64,000 bases of DNA from NCBI GenBank assembly GCA_002049455.2, contig KV918987.1, positions 62,001 to 126,000 of the forward strand, written 5' to 3'. The position numbers were made by a program, and so were the translations under genes. Below the pieces are notes generated by a model, which was given only the letters and a program-made list of their open reading frames with translations, did not search any database and was not told the origin of the DNA. Positions 9,957-22,719 of this stretch are shown here, piece after piece. Source of the DNA: Porphyra umbilicalis (Eukaryota; Rhodophyta; Bangiophyceae; Bangiales; Bangiaceae). Each line of letters starts with the position of its first letter. The first letter of the stretch is position 1.

Positions 9957-12900
9957 TGGGTGCCTTGGGCCCTGGGGGGAGCTGCTGGGCCGCACTCCTG
10001 CGCGCCCGGCTGCCACATGATGTGCCATCATGGCACTGGTCCTCCGCTACAATGCGGTTTGCAAAGGTAGACGTTTTGCTCCCGGTGAATCGGCATGGCC
10101 CTTGCCAGCGTGTGGACAATCATCGTCCACGCGGTTGGGATGGAGCGCGACCGCGCGGCGGTGCCGACGGGCCCTCCGCGACCGCCGTTGGTCGGTCGCG
10201 GTCTCGGCTCTCGCACCCGGAACGGGGGGCGCGACCCCTCTCGACCTCAAGTCCGGTGGTCGCATGGACATTGGACTGCGTCACCCAAGTGCCGACGGGT
10301 CCATGCATGGTCAAGTCGTCGAGTTGTATCCTTGGATTCACGCGGGCGGACTTGTCCAATCTCGGACGCGCCGGCAGCGGCGACGGCGCTTCCGAGCCCG
10401 CCTCGTCGGTGGGGGCACGGCATCTGACGTTGCCCGTCGACCGCTGTGCGCTGTTGCAAGCGTGCACCGCCACGGGTAGCGGGGGGACGCGGCCAGCGCC
10501 GTGCCGACCCCCCCCCCCCACCCAGTCGTTGTTGAGGCCGCCGTCGCCGCGCCTCGTGCCCGACATTGACGGGCGGCGGCGGCCCCACCATCCCGCGTGG
10601 CGTCACCCCCTGCGCGCGCCTTGCAGGTGATCGATCTGTGGCTGACAGTCGCAATCGTCTCTTGCGGCGGGGCTCGTCTGCGACTGTCGTGCCCACCGTG
10701 TGGGCGCCACTCGGCGTCGTGCCAAACGCCGCTGATCCGGGCCGTCTGCTCGCGCGTCGGCGGCGGGCACGCATCCAACACGCGCCCCCCCCACTCGGCG
10801 CACGCGGCGCGGCCGACCCTACGAGCTGCACCGCCCGACCGGCGAGCCGTGCGCGCTCCACAGGCTATTTAATCCCTGCGCACCGGCGGAGATGGCGAGA
10901 CGCAGGGACTGGCACCCTCGCCCGCGGCCACCGCCATCCGCCTCCCCGTTTCTCGGTGGGCTCTTTTGGCTTGCTGGTCCGCTGGGCGGCGGGACACGGG
11001 GACTGGCCTCACCCGCCATCGGCCGCTCGCGGTTGCGTGCCGCTCCTGCCGTGGCGGTCGCTGCCACCCTTGCCAACGGCGCCGCTAGCCGTCGATGGAA
11101 GCGGTGCCCCCCCCCCCCCCCCCCCCCAGGCCTCGCCTTGCACAGCGGCGGCGGGCGCACCTCCATCGCACTGCTATCCTACATTCGCCAAAATATTTTT
11201 TGTACTTGAGCATTCGAGCCGGAAGCGCAACTGTGTAGGTGAACTATCAAATTACCATGTTCGAAAGCCATCTTGTGGCCATCGAGACGATGGTTGAAGC
11301 TGTCGAGCTCTGCGATTGGTCGCCGCTCCCACATGGGACATGGGCGACCAAGCATCGCTCCCATGCGGGTTGGGCCGTGTTGATTGGAACTTCGTGTTCG
11401 ATGTCGATGGCCATAGGACATTGACATTTTCAGTTTTAGTGCATCCATAGAATTGCCATGTACTGAAATTCCCTACCAGATGGCTTTTCGGCACACACCG
11501 ATGGAGGTGCGTGCCCAAAGCTGCCAAACCCGCCTCCCTCCCCCTCCCCGCACCTCACCCCACGCCACGCGCGTGGCCGACCGCCGCGCGGCCCGTTGCG
11601 CGCGCGTCGGTCGGTCGGTCGACGTCGCCGTCGCCGCCGGGGCGACCCCAGTGTCTGCCAGGCCCCCGACGCGTCCATCTTGTTTGTGCGCGCCCGCGGC
11701 GCGGCGCCGCGCCCGTAGCGGTCGGATCCCCCCCGCGGCGCCGCCGCCGCCGCGACGGCCGCGGTGCGCACACGTCCCGACACGCCCCCAGCGGCGCCGC
11801 CGCCGCTGCGCCGTGCGCGCCCACGTTGCCGTGGTGCACGGTCGGCGGGGGGGTGGGGGTGCGGTCCGCCCCGCCGCGCGGGCGGCGGCCGTTTGCGGAC
11901 ATCCATCTCCCGCCCGCCGCGCGCCCGACCGCCGGCGTGTGCCGTCTACGACTCGGGGGCGGGCGGGGGGGGGGGCCCCCGCCGTCGCGCCGTCCCGTGC
12001 CGAGTGGCGCCCGTGCCGTCGGCACCCGCCGGCCGACCGCCCGTCACCGGCCGGGGCAGTCGAGAGAGCGTCAGTCGGTGCCAGCCACCGGCACTTCTGG
12101 CGGGCGCGCCGCCGGAGGTGGGCGGCGGCGATTGCGGCGGCGGCGGCGATCGTCTGAACCCTGTACAATGCGACGGCCGCTGCAACCGCCGAGTCGTTTG
12201 CGGGCGGGCTGAACGTACAAAAGCCCGTGCCGAGGTCAGTTCGGAAACCGTCACCTGAACAGACTAAGAAGTGGTCCAATACTCAAGCACGAGATGTACG
12301 CGAGACTTCTTTCGATAGCCTTGCATTGATCGAGACGCACAGCTGCCCACGAGAGTCCCGCGAGGTACCCACATGTGCCAGCCTATGAGTGGTCACTACG
12401 TGGTGCTTGGAATCTTACTAGGCGCTTTGACCACGGTCCAGACCGAGTGCGTTAGCTTGTGCTTAGTCTTCGTTTCCGACGGGTAGAAAGCGTCTCGTCT
12501 CAGTGGCGAGAGACGATACCTTGCAGCAGACGTCGATGCACACCGAGAAGTCTGGAAACCTGCAGCTGCATCCGTAAAAGAGGCAAAAAAAAACAGGTAC
12601 TGTGCTTGACGCGTCAGTGTCCGTCGGACAGCCAAATGCACCAGTCTTGACGTTTTTCCGCGCATCACCGCCGCAGGTTGCTGTTGGTCTGTTCGTGTCT
12701 CTTCATTGCTTCCGTCATGGTCCAGGGTTCATATGTGAACAGGTCCGCATCGAACCTTTCTGACATGTGCACGAGCAATGGACATCACGCGCTACTACTG
12801 CCACTTGACTAATAAAGTAGGGTGGCAAGTCCCCTCACTGCCCTGTCACCGACACAAAGCAAACCCAAGCTACACTACGAGCAGCGACCTGATGCCAGGC

Positions 12901-13021
12901 AGCCGCTGACTATTGACACGAACTCGCCACAACGGACGATGACCACCCCACGACCAGGCGTATCATGGCCCCACACAACGACGCCCACCCGGCGCCCACA
13001 CAAGGACCCACGCCACCACAG

Positions 13022-16000
13022 TCACAGCCCGGGTGACAGTTTGCGGGAAATCCACGGGTAGAAGGCGTCGGTAAAGAAGCGCGCGTCGTGGCGACCGGCC
13101 GCCGTCTTCTCCAACTTCTCGGGCATGGCGTCGAGCCCGTACTTGTCGCAGAGGTGGTACCTGTCCGGCTGCACGTCCTCCAAGCGCACGATCTTTGTGA
13201 CGTCGATCACGTCCAGCGCCGGCCACGCATCTGAAGGCTGGTCGAAGGCCCAGGCGAGGCGCACACACTTGAACTTGGAGAGCGCGCAGTCAGCACGAGG
13301 CGGCACTGTGCGAATGCGCTGGATGACGTTACAGCAAGTGCGCTGTATGGCCACGGCGCGTAGGATCAGGCGCGCGTGCCCCCAGCCCTCCTCCTGGCCC
13401 CTGCCCGTGACGTACTTCACGAAGGAGAACCACGGCTTCCTCATGAAGTTCTTGGTGGCTCGCACGGACTGCATTTGGCGCTGGTACCAACACTCAAGGC
13501 GCGCGTTGATCCGCGCCGTCTTGAGAAAGGAGACCTTGTCGTCGTCACGGAGGGAAAGGAGATCAGTCAGACCGGCCAGAGCCCAGAGCAGCGCCAAGTC
13601 GCCGACAGCCGCCGCTCGGCCGCGGCCGGTCACCGACACCCCACCCGTCGTCATCAGCTCACGGCGCGCCCGCGTGTCCTCTTCGTCGCTGGCTGTGACT
13701 TTCACGTGCAGCTCACTCGGCTCAGTGGCGTCTATCTGAGAGAGCTCCAAGAGAACTTGGGACTGCGTCTCCTCGCATCTCTTCATCTGGAGAGCAACAC
13801 CCGGTCCGCGCTTGTTGCTTCGCTGATACATGCGCTTGCATGCGCCATGAAGGTGCTCTTTGACCGACGTGCCGCCCTCCCACAGGTTCCCTCGGTTCCG
13901 CAGCTCGTCGCCAAGGTGGCGTGCGAGTCGGTGTAGCTTGGTGGTGTGGATGTCCCCGTAGATGGTCTGGACGTAGTCGACGGCGAGGGATGTCGCCGCG
14001 CGCTCGGGGTCATCAATTTCTTCGTCAAACAGGACGTTGGGGTCCAGAACATTGTCCCCAAACAGGAGGTTGTTGATTTCAGCTGCTTTGAAAAACATGG
14101 TCAGAACAGCGTCGTGGACTGGGAGGTTCTTGTACACCTTCTTGTACTGTTCCGAGGTTGAGAGGCTGGGCCCGGGCAGCGCACCCATAGGCTCCTCAGC
14201 GACGGCGATCACGTCCCCCTCAACGTCGCCCCACCCATCCGTGAAGACTGCGACATCATTTCCTGTGGTAGACGCCGGTGCCGCCCTGTGCGAGTTGCGA
14301 TCCGTTGAGGTCCCCCCCCCGGCAGCGTTGTCTCCGTCGTCGTCGCTTGGCGGTCCGACAACACCAGCCACCAAAAAGGGCCAGTACGGGCAGAAGTGAC
14401 GCCAATTTCGACCGGTCATAGTGGCTTGCTTCACCGCCGGCGGTACAAAGCATCTGTGGAGGCAGCGGGTCGAGAGCAAGAAACGCGCATGGGACAAACC
14501 AACAACTTTGGGCAAGAAGCAGCGCGGTGGGAGGTGGGGCAGTTTGTGTGTCAGCACAGGAATCTCTTTGGAGTGTACGGACAGAGGGACAGGGTCACGA
14601 AGAGAGTAACATTGCCTCAGAAGGTCGCACGTGATCAAACACGAACACAAGCATCGGAAAGTGAAGGAGGACTTACCCTGGAGTGGACGGTGACGCTTTG
14701 CACAGGCGGCCGAGATGGTAGCCCTGTTGGTTGATCGCGTCTATCGTCGCCTGCACGGAGCCGAGTCGGGAAGGCAGGTTCTTTCCGCCGCACACCGACT
14801 CGAGGAAGGCAGGCAGCCGCTGGGCGAGCATGCGGAGCACGCTTAACTTCCACACGTGGAGCACGTCGAACGAAGCTATATTGTACATTTTACAACCCCC
14901 AGTGCTCAAGCCGTGCAAAGCACCGAGAATGGGGACGAAAGCGAGCGCGATGGGCGCATCACCGATTGCCTTGCGCAGGCTCGGTCGCGGGTCATCCCGC
15001 CGCACTACCGCGGCCGCCAGCTGCGCCTCCAATACTTGTACGACGGACCGCGGCTCGTTGAAGAACTCGGATCGACCGCCACCGGCGAGGCGGCTGATCA
15101 TGCAACGAGAGCAGGAGTAGTTGCATTGGTTGCCCATAAGGCAAAGATGGTTGCGCTCCTCGACCTGATCCACGACCAGCCCGACAACCCGGGGGACTAG
15201 GCGCGTCATGCCATACCCGGCCACCTCAGCCGTGACGCCTGTGGCACTGGCTGCAATCAGCTTTTGGAGCGCCATCGCCAATCACCGCTGCAGGAGGTCG
15301 TTTCGGATGTCCGAAGCCTCCAGCCGACCCGCTGCCGAATTCTTATCCACCTTGGCTACATGCTCGATGTACCCAATGGTCATTCAAGCGCCCCCGCCAT
15401 CGAGCACGTTCACGTACTGGACTCGCACAGGAAAGATATGATAAGCACCCGACCACGAAGCGAGCGCCTCGTCGGCGTGAAGCTGGACGGCCATAACAAG
15501 GGTGTCCTCTCCGTAAATGCGCTTGACGTCTCTTGCATCGTTGCAGTAAAGGTCTGAGTCCAGGGTGCCGCGACGCGGCCAATGCTGCCGCCGCGAACTC
15601 GGCGGTATTGTCCCCGGCGGCTGCTGGAATCGCTGAGGCGGCTCGGCGGGGGCATTTGCTGCAGCAGGGGTTCCCGCGGCCCCCGCATGGGCGCTCCTTG
15701 CCGCCGTTCGAGTGTAGCCAGTATCGATCTTTGAGATGCTTCTTCGAGAGCGTGGCACCATGCATGATGTCCTTGTCTGTTTCGCCGCTGGTGCCACCCA
15801 TATCCGGGCTACCGCGAGATCCGGAGGCAGCCCCGGTGTCAACGCCGCTGCGAGGAGGACGGCCCCGGCTCACAGCAGCGTGGGACCCATCATTACTGCG
15901 GCCACCAATGGCACCATCGGCGCTTGACGGCCCCCTCGACGGCTCACCGTGCCCCGCCACTCCCCACGCCGGGGGGGGGGAGGCGCCGCTCGGCCATTGC

Positions 16001-16959
16001 GACATGCCGTCACCATCTAGCGCCTGGCGCTGGTCTGGTCCAAAAGAGACCAGCGTCGCAGTCTTGAGCGCCTCCAGACCAGCGTCGAGCGCATCACGAA
16101 AAGGAAAGTCGAAGGTACGCTCGCCCACAATGATTTGCACGTGCATCCACTGCCGCAGCGCCAGAACGCGACGCTGCTCGTGCTTGGTCTCTGTGAGACA
16201 GCTGTTCGCCGTTGGAAAGGTTGCTGTGAAGACTTCAGCCCTGCTGCCGACCGTCGCAGCCGCCTCAATGTCAAATAGAACATGTGCGAGCGCCAGATGG
16301 TCGCGCTCAGACATGCCGCACTCTCCGGACGTCAAGGAGAACGCCAGCTCGTGCCGCAGCGCCCTCGTGGAGAAGCGAGGCTTGTGGTCGATGCATTCCG
16401 GTTCCACGACAGGCACGGCCTGGGAAGCCTCCGGCATGTCGTTGTAGTATTCGCGGATGCGGGACGCGATACTCATGTACTCGGCCACCATGCGGCCGTC
16501 GTCGCCACCAGTCGTCGACTGCTTCGCGGCGCTCTGCCCAATCAGTCCGCGCTCCATGCCATCAGCACCAACGCAGGGGCCACTTAGCGTCAGCTTCCCG
16601 GCTCCTCCCACGGCACGTGTAGCGGCGGGCGGCTCCTCGTCGTCTTCAACGACTTGGATGCCGCAGACAGCTCCGGCACCTGCATAACCAGCAGGAGGCT
16701 CGTCGGAGTCCACAACGAAGGGCTCTTCTGACTCGGCGGCGGAGGCGCCTACCGGAAAGCTTAGGTTGCGGCGGGAAGGCTCCAGGCTTGTGCCCACGAG
16801 CCGGTTGCGGGAGGCATGTGATGCCTGAATGTGTCGGCCCCGGTGCGCGTCGCACGTGAACGTCATTAGGCAGTGCGGGCAAGGGTACGAGGTCCGCGTA
16901 ATACGCCCCTCGTGCACACCTCCATCGACCGGAAGGGGTCGCTGCCCCGTGTTCGACAT
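13022..16959 (-). pseudogene. Plavaka-like transposase, decayed copy 1
   Basis: Homologous along its length to the intact copy at 48,459-52,857. It begins at ATG 16,959 with a C2H2 finger (CPHC, then H-x4-H within the first 50 residues), followed by the segment with RTFDFPF, the Plavaka-type core motif LHADEALASWSG-YHIFPVRV with its likely catalytic Asp, CLMGNQCNYSCSRC, FDVLH, and in the last exon KLHRLARHLGDELRNRGN and DAFYPW. One intron is clear: GTAAGT at 14,676 down to CACAG at 14,454 (223 bp, phase 2). Damage: a frame change near 15,560 (one extra base) and two in-frame TGA codons at 15,384-15,386 and 15,288-15,290, the first where the intact copy has Trp. It is therefore probably inactive. 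The equivalents of introns 1 and 2 of the other copy are absent here. Confidence 0.65.
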
Positions 16960-19431
16960 GGAGGGAAAGTACTTGGCGAAGGGAGCAGAGGATACGTTGG
17001 GGACAGGGACAAAACGAGGGGGAAGAAAGCCACCGCAGGACTTGTGGATGCGCGGGGGATGCCGAGCGTGACGTCGACGGAAAACTCCTGGAGGAGCGAC
17101 AAGAGGACGAGTAGCTACTCTTGTACTGCTCTCTACTTCCGCAGGTGGGCGCGGCGACGTCGTGCACCGCAAGAGGAAGGCAGTGGACCACCTTGGCCCT
17201 GTGCATGTGGGAAAGTCAGGTAGTGAGATGGAGTGGAACACAGTGGACCACAAACGCTGGCTCCCTGTCTGAGCAAGGCGAGGAGAAGCAGATCGGTAGT
17301 CCGTTGGGTACTGACCGGGCCGCACATGGCCTACAAGGTGACAGTACCTCAGGTCACGCGTGGTAGAGACGGCGAAAGTGCAGCACGAACACTCTTACCG
17401 TTGGCGGACCCACAAGGCGGTGGCGGTTGGTGCCCCGAAGATGGCTCGGACGATGCAAAGTGGCCAACCACACAGAAGTGGGGACCGGTAGTCGCCTGCA
17501 GGCGGCCCGATCCGCTCGAATGGCCCACAGAACCTTCCGGGCGAGACGCCGCCAGTCACTGCCTACCGTATGATGCGACGTTTGGCAGGGCCTCCCAGTA
17601 CTTTGTGCGCTGTCTCCTCTCTCGGCCGAAAGATTAGAGGACCGTGTGCCTGCTCGGGCATGGCACCAAGAGTTCGATCTGGCGGCGAAGCACACGAGGG
17701 AGTGAGATTCCGGGCCGCACCAATGACCCTTCAAAGTACAGTCTTTCTCCAGTGCTATCCACCCTTTTCGTCGCCTGACAAACCCTCAAGTAGCCCTCGT
17801 TTTTCGTACAGAAGATGGCAGAATCGCCCTTCGTGCCAGTGCAATGATGTCTCGTTACTATGCAGGGGTGCATAGTGAAGGAAGCTACAGGAATGGAGAA
17901 AGACTGTACCGGTGTCCGGATGACCAACAGTCCAGGATTCGTGATCAAGAATCCTCAATTGGTCGGCGATGCCCAACATTGATTTCTCATATCCGCAAAG
18001 ATGCGGGGGCCACGATCAAGATCTCTTTACAGAAAGGGAAGGAGCCCAACTGACTCCCCTGTTGAGACATCGTAGCCCCTCTGCTTTGGACGATATAATT
18101 TCCCTCTCGGCTGGCGTGCAGTGCCTGTGCGGCCCTGATTGGGAGCTCCTGGGATTTCAACAGACTTGAGCGTGCCCAATCCGCCGGCACCTTTCCTGTG
18201 CGTCCACCTCACACAACTAGCTCATTGAAATGCTGCCGGCCATCGTCGGCATCGTCCTCGTCGTCCCGCTCACCATCTTCGGCAAGGGCTCCAGCGATTC
18301 GGCGTCGTCGTCGATCGTGAACGCCCTCCCGCGCTCGGCTCATTTCCGGTTGGACATGGCTCCGTCACCTCTCACTGTGGCGATGCCGCCGCACCGCACT
18401 GTCTGGCGCAGCGCCGCGGTTGAATGCATTGGTACGGGAACAGGCACGTGGGACGGGTGGACAGCTTCTTGTATGGCTTCTGCGGGTGCGCAGCGGAGTG
18501 CTTTGCCTCTCAACTCAATTCGAGGAAGTCGCGGAGCGGACTGGTCCTCGATTCTTGCCAGTGTCTACAGTCTAGGTGGGTGTCCCCATACATCACATGT
18601 GGGCACTTGCGCCGCATACTGATGTCGTCGTCTCACACACTGACCACCCCCAGAGGGATTGTATTGTGTGGCACCATTTGCGCTTGGTCCTTGGCAATGG
18701 TCTGCAGGCAACGTTCTTGACAAGGCCGCCCCCTGCGTGGTTGACTGAGAATGGCATGGTGGTCCTACCATGGGGCCTGCGCACGTGAATTTGCATGTCG
18801 GTGTGCTGCTACAGTGCTACCCGCGCGACTACATCCAGGCACCGAACTCGAAGAGGAAAGGTGCGGCAGGAACGTGAAGGGGCACACTACGGCGCAATGC
18901 ACGGCCCGTTCACTGGTCAGCAGCAGATGGGAAGCAGGGCGGTCATGCTGGCGAGAGGAGCGACGTGAGGGCAAGAGCACCGGCTTCCTGCATACTTGCT
19001 TTGTGGGTCTGTAGCGCCACAACTGACCGTGACCTGCTACCTGTGCGGAGCTCCCGCCCCTCTCGCATTCTGTATTCCTGATACCTCTGTCACGGCCGTT
19101 CGTGACACTTTGATGGGCCGGTACCCCAGGTACGCTGTCGTGACACGTCGTGGAGGGCATACAGCGGTCCATCCGGGCGGGCCCCAGATGCACGGTTGGT
19201 GCGGCAAGCATTTCCCCGCTTGTGAAGAGCTCCGGGTGGCTCACCACTCCAATGTGGTATAAGTGATCGAACTTGCAGTTGCCGAACCTCAATGGATCTC
19301 CGCCGCCACGCTGCAGTCGTCTCCGTCGTCTGACCTTTCCACAGTCGCTTCTCTCGCACCTTTCATCCTTTCTGTCCCCGTCGATTATCCTTCTTGTCCA
19401 TCCTACGCCCATCACTCTTCCTTCAGACGCG
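16960..19431. other. Intergenic; nothing identified
   Basis: Mixed-composition sequence between the minus-strand transposase-like pseudogene and the plus-strand disrupted gene. ORFs are under about 130 codons and unrecognised. No inverted repeat that could be an end of the transposase-bearing element was found by eye. Confidence 0.4.
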
Positions 19432-20958
19432 ATGGTTCTCGCGTTCACGTACCCCGCGACGCGGACCTTCCTCAACTAACCGCAGCACCCGACGCCCAAC
19501 TCCTACAACGACGCCGCGGCCGCGCCTTGGAGCCTGCTCGCGCAAGGTTCGGGGGCTGCATCCAGCCCGGCCGCTGCCGAAGCCAGCCAGCAAGTGACGG
19601 GTTTTGCGCGGTCCCCCCCTGTCGGCATGACACTGACTGTGGCGCCAGGTGGTGGACCAGTGTGGTACGCGGCCATCGCCCAAGTGGCTGGACAGAGCGA
19701 CCACCAGACGCTGGCTTCCACCCTGCCGTCGGCGGCTGCTGCTGTTGGGAACGACCAAGGCGTGTACCTGCGCACTCTAAAAGTGCGGGCCACGTCGGTG
19801 GCCCCCACGGCTGCCGCTGGGGCATCCTACCGTGAGGCAGCCGAGTTTCCGATGCCGCGGCCGCCTGCTGTATCTGGCGGCCCAGGTGGCCGCCCGTCTT
19901 TACCGGCGGCCACGGACGGCTCATCTGGGACGGAGGCTGCTGGGCGGACGGGTCTGGATGCACGTCTCACCGGAGCTCGCTACGGTGTTATTCCTGCCTG
20001 GGCGACGGAACCAGTGACGCAGCGGGGGCGTTAGACTCATCGGCCGCGGACGGCCAACACTCGCCGGTCTCCCAGCCGGTCTTTTTCGAGCCAACGGCGG
20101 GATGGGAGCGAGGAGGCCGCGCCCGCCGTCCCCGGTCGGGTCCGAGACGGTACACACGATGCCGGCGAACGCGTCGATGACGCAACCATGTCCGACTTCA
20201 TCTACTTCATTACGTCAACATCAGTGGGCATGCGCCGCGTGATCAACCAAATGGAGCAGCATTCGATAATAATCTCGAACCATCAGCGCCAGGTGCAGTG
20301 CGTCCTAAACCGCATTGCTGTGCACGGCGATATGGCCGTCCGCTCGCGCCAAGAGGCCGTTGAGAGCGACAGGGCCATGAACGAGAAGCTGGATGCCATC
20401 ATGGCGATGCTCAAGGAGAAGGTGGCGGACGAGATCGAGGACGAGACGGACATCACCGAGGAGGAAAAGGCCGCGTGGGTGCTTGACGTTGCGGTAAGTT
20501 CGTCTCACTGATTTCTCGGGGGAATGTTGGCAACGGCTGCTTTGCTGCTAATGTTTCTCTGTTGTATGTTGCTTCGTGCTCCTTTTTGTTCTCTCTTAGG
20601 CTGGGGCTGACGCAAGCCCCCACTGCTGCATGTATTTTGCTTCCCTTTCGTTGCTTCTGTCTGCTTGTCCGGACGTGCCTCCTTCACTACCATTTTATGC
20701 CTTAGAAAGCACTCGATGAATGGCTTGAGGTGCACTTTCTCACCGGTGCGTGCGGGGCGGATGTCTGGCCGGACCATTCCGAGATCAACAGGCAGGTGCA
20801 GAAGTGGACAATGACTCGCGTGGCTGTCGACGCGGCGATGTCCGTCTGGCTCCTGCAAGAGAAGTGGTCTCTTCCGGCACGCTCTCCCATTCCTGGCCGG
20901 GATGGCGACGAAACGGGCCACGCGAAGGCCAAGACTCTCGCCTGTCGCTATCTCAACC

Positions 20959-20963
20959 GGCTT
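20959..20963. repeat. Target-site duplication, left copy
   Basis: GGCTT, identical to 33,399-33,403, directly flanks the TGTAGT end of the left LTR. Confidence 0.9.
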
Positions 20964-21655
20964 TGTAGTACCACAATCTAGGGGGTTACCTCAGAAGGAG
21001 GGAAGTAACGGCCGTCTCAGCCGCTCGCGCGACACCCGCTATGGGACTCGAGGTCCGGGAAGTCGGGCCGATCGAAACGCCAAGACATCGAGACACGGTT
21101 TACTTGCCGGCGACGACGGTGCCTCCCACCGTCGTCGCCCTTCGTCCTAAAAGGGCGGAAACCGTCGCCCGGGCCCAATTTCCCCAAATGGGAATTGACC
21201 CGGGCCGTCACCAACCAATGCAGATAATTCCCTCCATGCATGTCAAGTCCCCCGAGGCGATCATTACAGACGAGGGGGAGAAACCGTCCCGCGCGCAACG
21301 CGCTGCACCCGCCGCGTGGCGCCCGGTCGGCCGTCGCCTGCCGCGCCCTCTCGGGCGCGCCAGCGCCCGCTCGGGCGCGCCAGCGCCCGCTCGGGCGCGC
21401 CAGCGCCCGCTCGGGCGCGCCAACCCGGGCCTCCCGCGGGGCCCGCGTGCCGGGCGCGGCGGATCGGGTGCGCTCCCTCAAGGGGCCCGAGCCGGGCAGC
21501 GGGGCCGCCCCCTCGCCCCGCCTTCCCGCGTCGCCAACCCGTCGGCCACCACCGCCGCTGGCGTCGCCCCCACGCGTCGGGGACCGACGTCCCCCGCCGT
21601 CGCCGTCGTCCCCGCGGTGGCCCCCTGGCGCCTAGGGGGGCCCCGTAGTACTACA
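20964..21655 (-). repeat. 3' LTR (left)
   Basis: Matches 32,747-33,398 apart from a few substitutions and 40 extra bases, which are two additional 20-bp units of an internal minisatellite. Confidence 0.95.
21351..21424. repeat. 20-bp minisatellite in the left LTR
   Basis: Three full copies of TCGGGCGCGCCAGCGCCCGC and a partial fourth; the right LTR has one full copy and a partial (from 33,134). Confidence 0.9.
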
Positions 21656-21663
21656 TCCCCTTC
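21656..21663 (-). other. Polypurine-tract-like sequence
   Basis: On the element's coding strand GAAGGGGA immediately precedes the TGTAGT start of the 3' LTR, the position where plus-strand priming is expected. It is short for a polypurine tract. Confidence 0.5.
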
Positions 21664-21669
21664 GGCTGA

Positions 21670-21919
21670 GATGGAGCCGTCCCCGGCGACGCCTCCCGAT
21701 AGCCCCGTCGGGGCTCCGTCCCCCGCGCCCCTGGCGTGCCCGCCCCCGGTGGCCGCCGCCCCGGGGCCGGCGCCGTCGGCCGTCGCGCCGCCCGCGTCGG
21801 GACCGCCCGGGCGCCGCCCAACCGTCCCCGCCCGCCCGTCGGTGCCGCCGGGTATGCGGCTCCCGTACGACCCGAACGGCCGGGAGTGGCGGAAGCCGCC
21901 CCGCCCCACGCCTAGTTAA
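21670..21919 (+). CDS. Short Pro-rich ORF just inside the 3' LTR, antisense to pol
   Basis: An ATG 15 bases inside the LTR boundary opens an 82-codon Pro/Ala-rich frame that ends in MRLPYDPNGREWRKPPRP and a TAG. It points the same way as the large antisense ORF and could be its first exon, transcribed from an LTR promoter, but no matching donor site could be fixed. It may also be a chance ORF. Confidence 0.25.
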
Positions 21920-22719
21920 GACCGCCTCCAGCGGCTCTTTTGGATTTCAGGGCCCAGGAAGCCACCTGATTGGATTGGTCCAACAATTTCGGCTTTCTAT
22001 TGGCGGTTGCGGTGGCCGGCAGTGGGGTTGGAAAAGAACGCACTTACTGCTTCCACGTCCTCAGTTTTTCCTGCGGAAGTGGATGTGGGCCAATCAGCGC
22101 ATGACACCTACTGAACAGGCGAGATGCCCTTGAGTCGACTCCCAGTGAAGGCCGGTCTCTGATCTGTCTTCGGCTCTCATGCGAAAGAGATGACATCCGA
22201 CGAGCCCAGTTCGAAGAAGATGCAGTTTGCTGCCTGAGCCGATAGCGGTCGGGTGGGTTCTCTTCATACCATTGCGTTCAACTCAGAGCGCTGATCACGA
22301 TGATGCCAAAAACATACGGTCCACCCAAGACTATCAACAAAAGAACCCAGAGTAATTGGACTGCCTTCGTTGACGGCAGAGCTGGTGTTGTCCGGTCCTG
22401 CTGACCGCACATCATGGTTGTATGCAGATCCTCCTTTACCATATAGTTATTGAAGTCCAGGGCCGGCCCCCAAGGTGCTTGGAAACAAAATGGGCGAAAG
22501 GAGAGGCCGCAGGATGGCGGCACAGCGATCAAGAGCGCGGTGCGGAATGATCCGGCGACGGGCGGACGTGGTGGCGAGCAAGACGGGCTGCCAAATCGCC
22601 GCTCCGACACGAGAGTGTCAACCAGAGCCACTGGAGGCCACACCAGAATCGCGGCGCTTTCAGGCAACTTCTGTAATGGCATCTTGCTTTTCAAATCCAA
22701 AAGAGCCACCTTACCTAGG

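Larger units (their letters stand above)
9259..13021. other. Repeat and GC-rich intergenic region; no supported gene
   Basis: Holds a GGC microsatellite (9384-9428), a 22-bp minisatellite (9891-9956), and two GC-rich islands (about 10,130-11,170 and 11,520-12,160) separated by AT-richer sequence at 11,170-11,460. Long open frames here are Arg/Ala/Pro-rich on both strands and have no domain. The 12,260-13,020 stretch is of ordinary composition and would include the 3' end of the pseudogene beginning at 13,022. Confidence 0.45.

Noticed and set aside
15288-15386. TGA recoding as Trp in transposase copy 1
   Set aside because: Only one of the two TGAs aligns with Trp, and ACLB, the intact transposase copy and pol use TGG normally; nonsense mutation is simpler.
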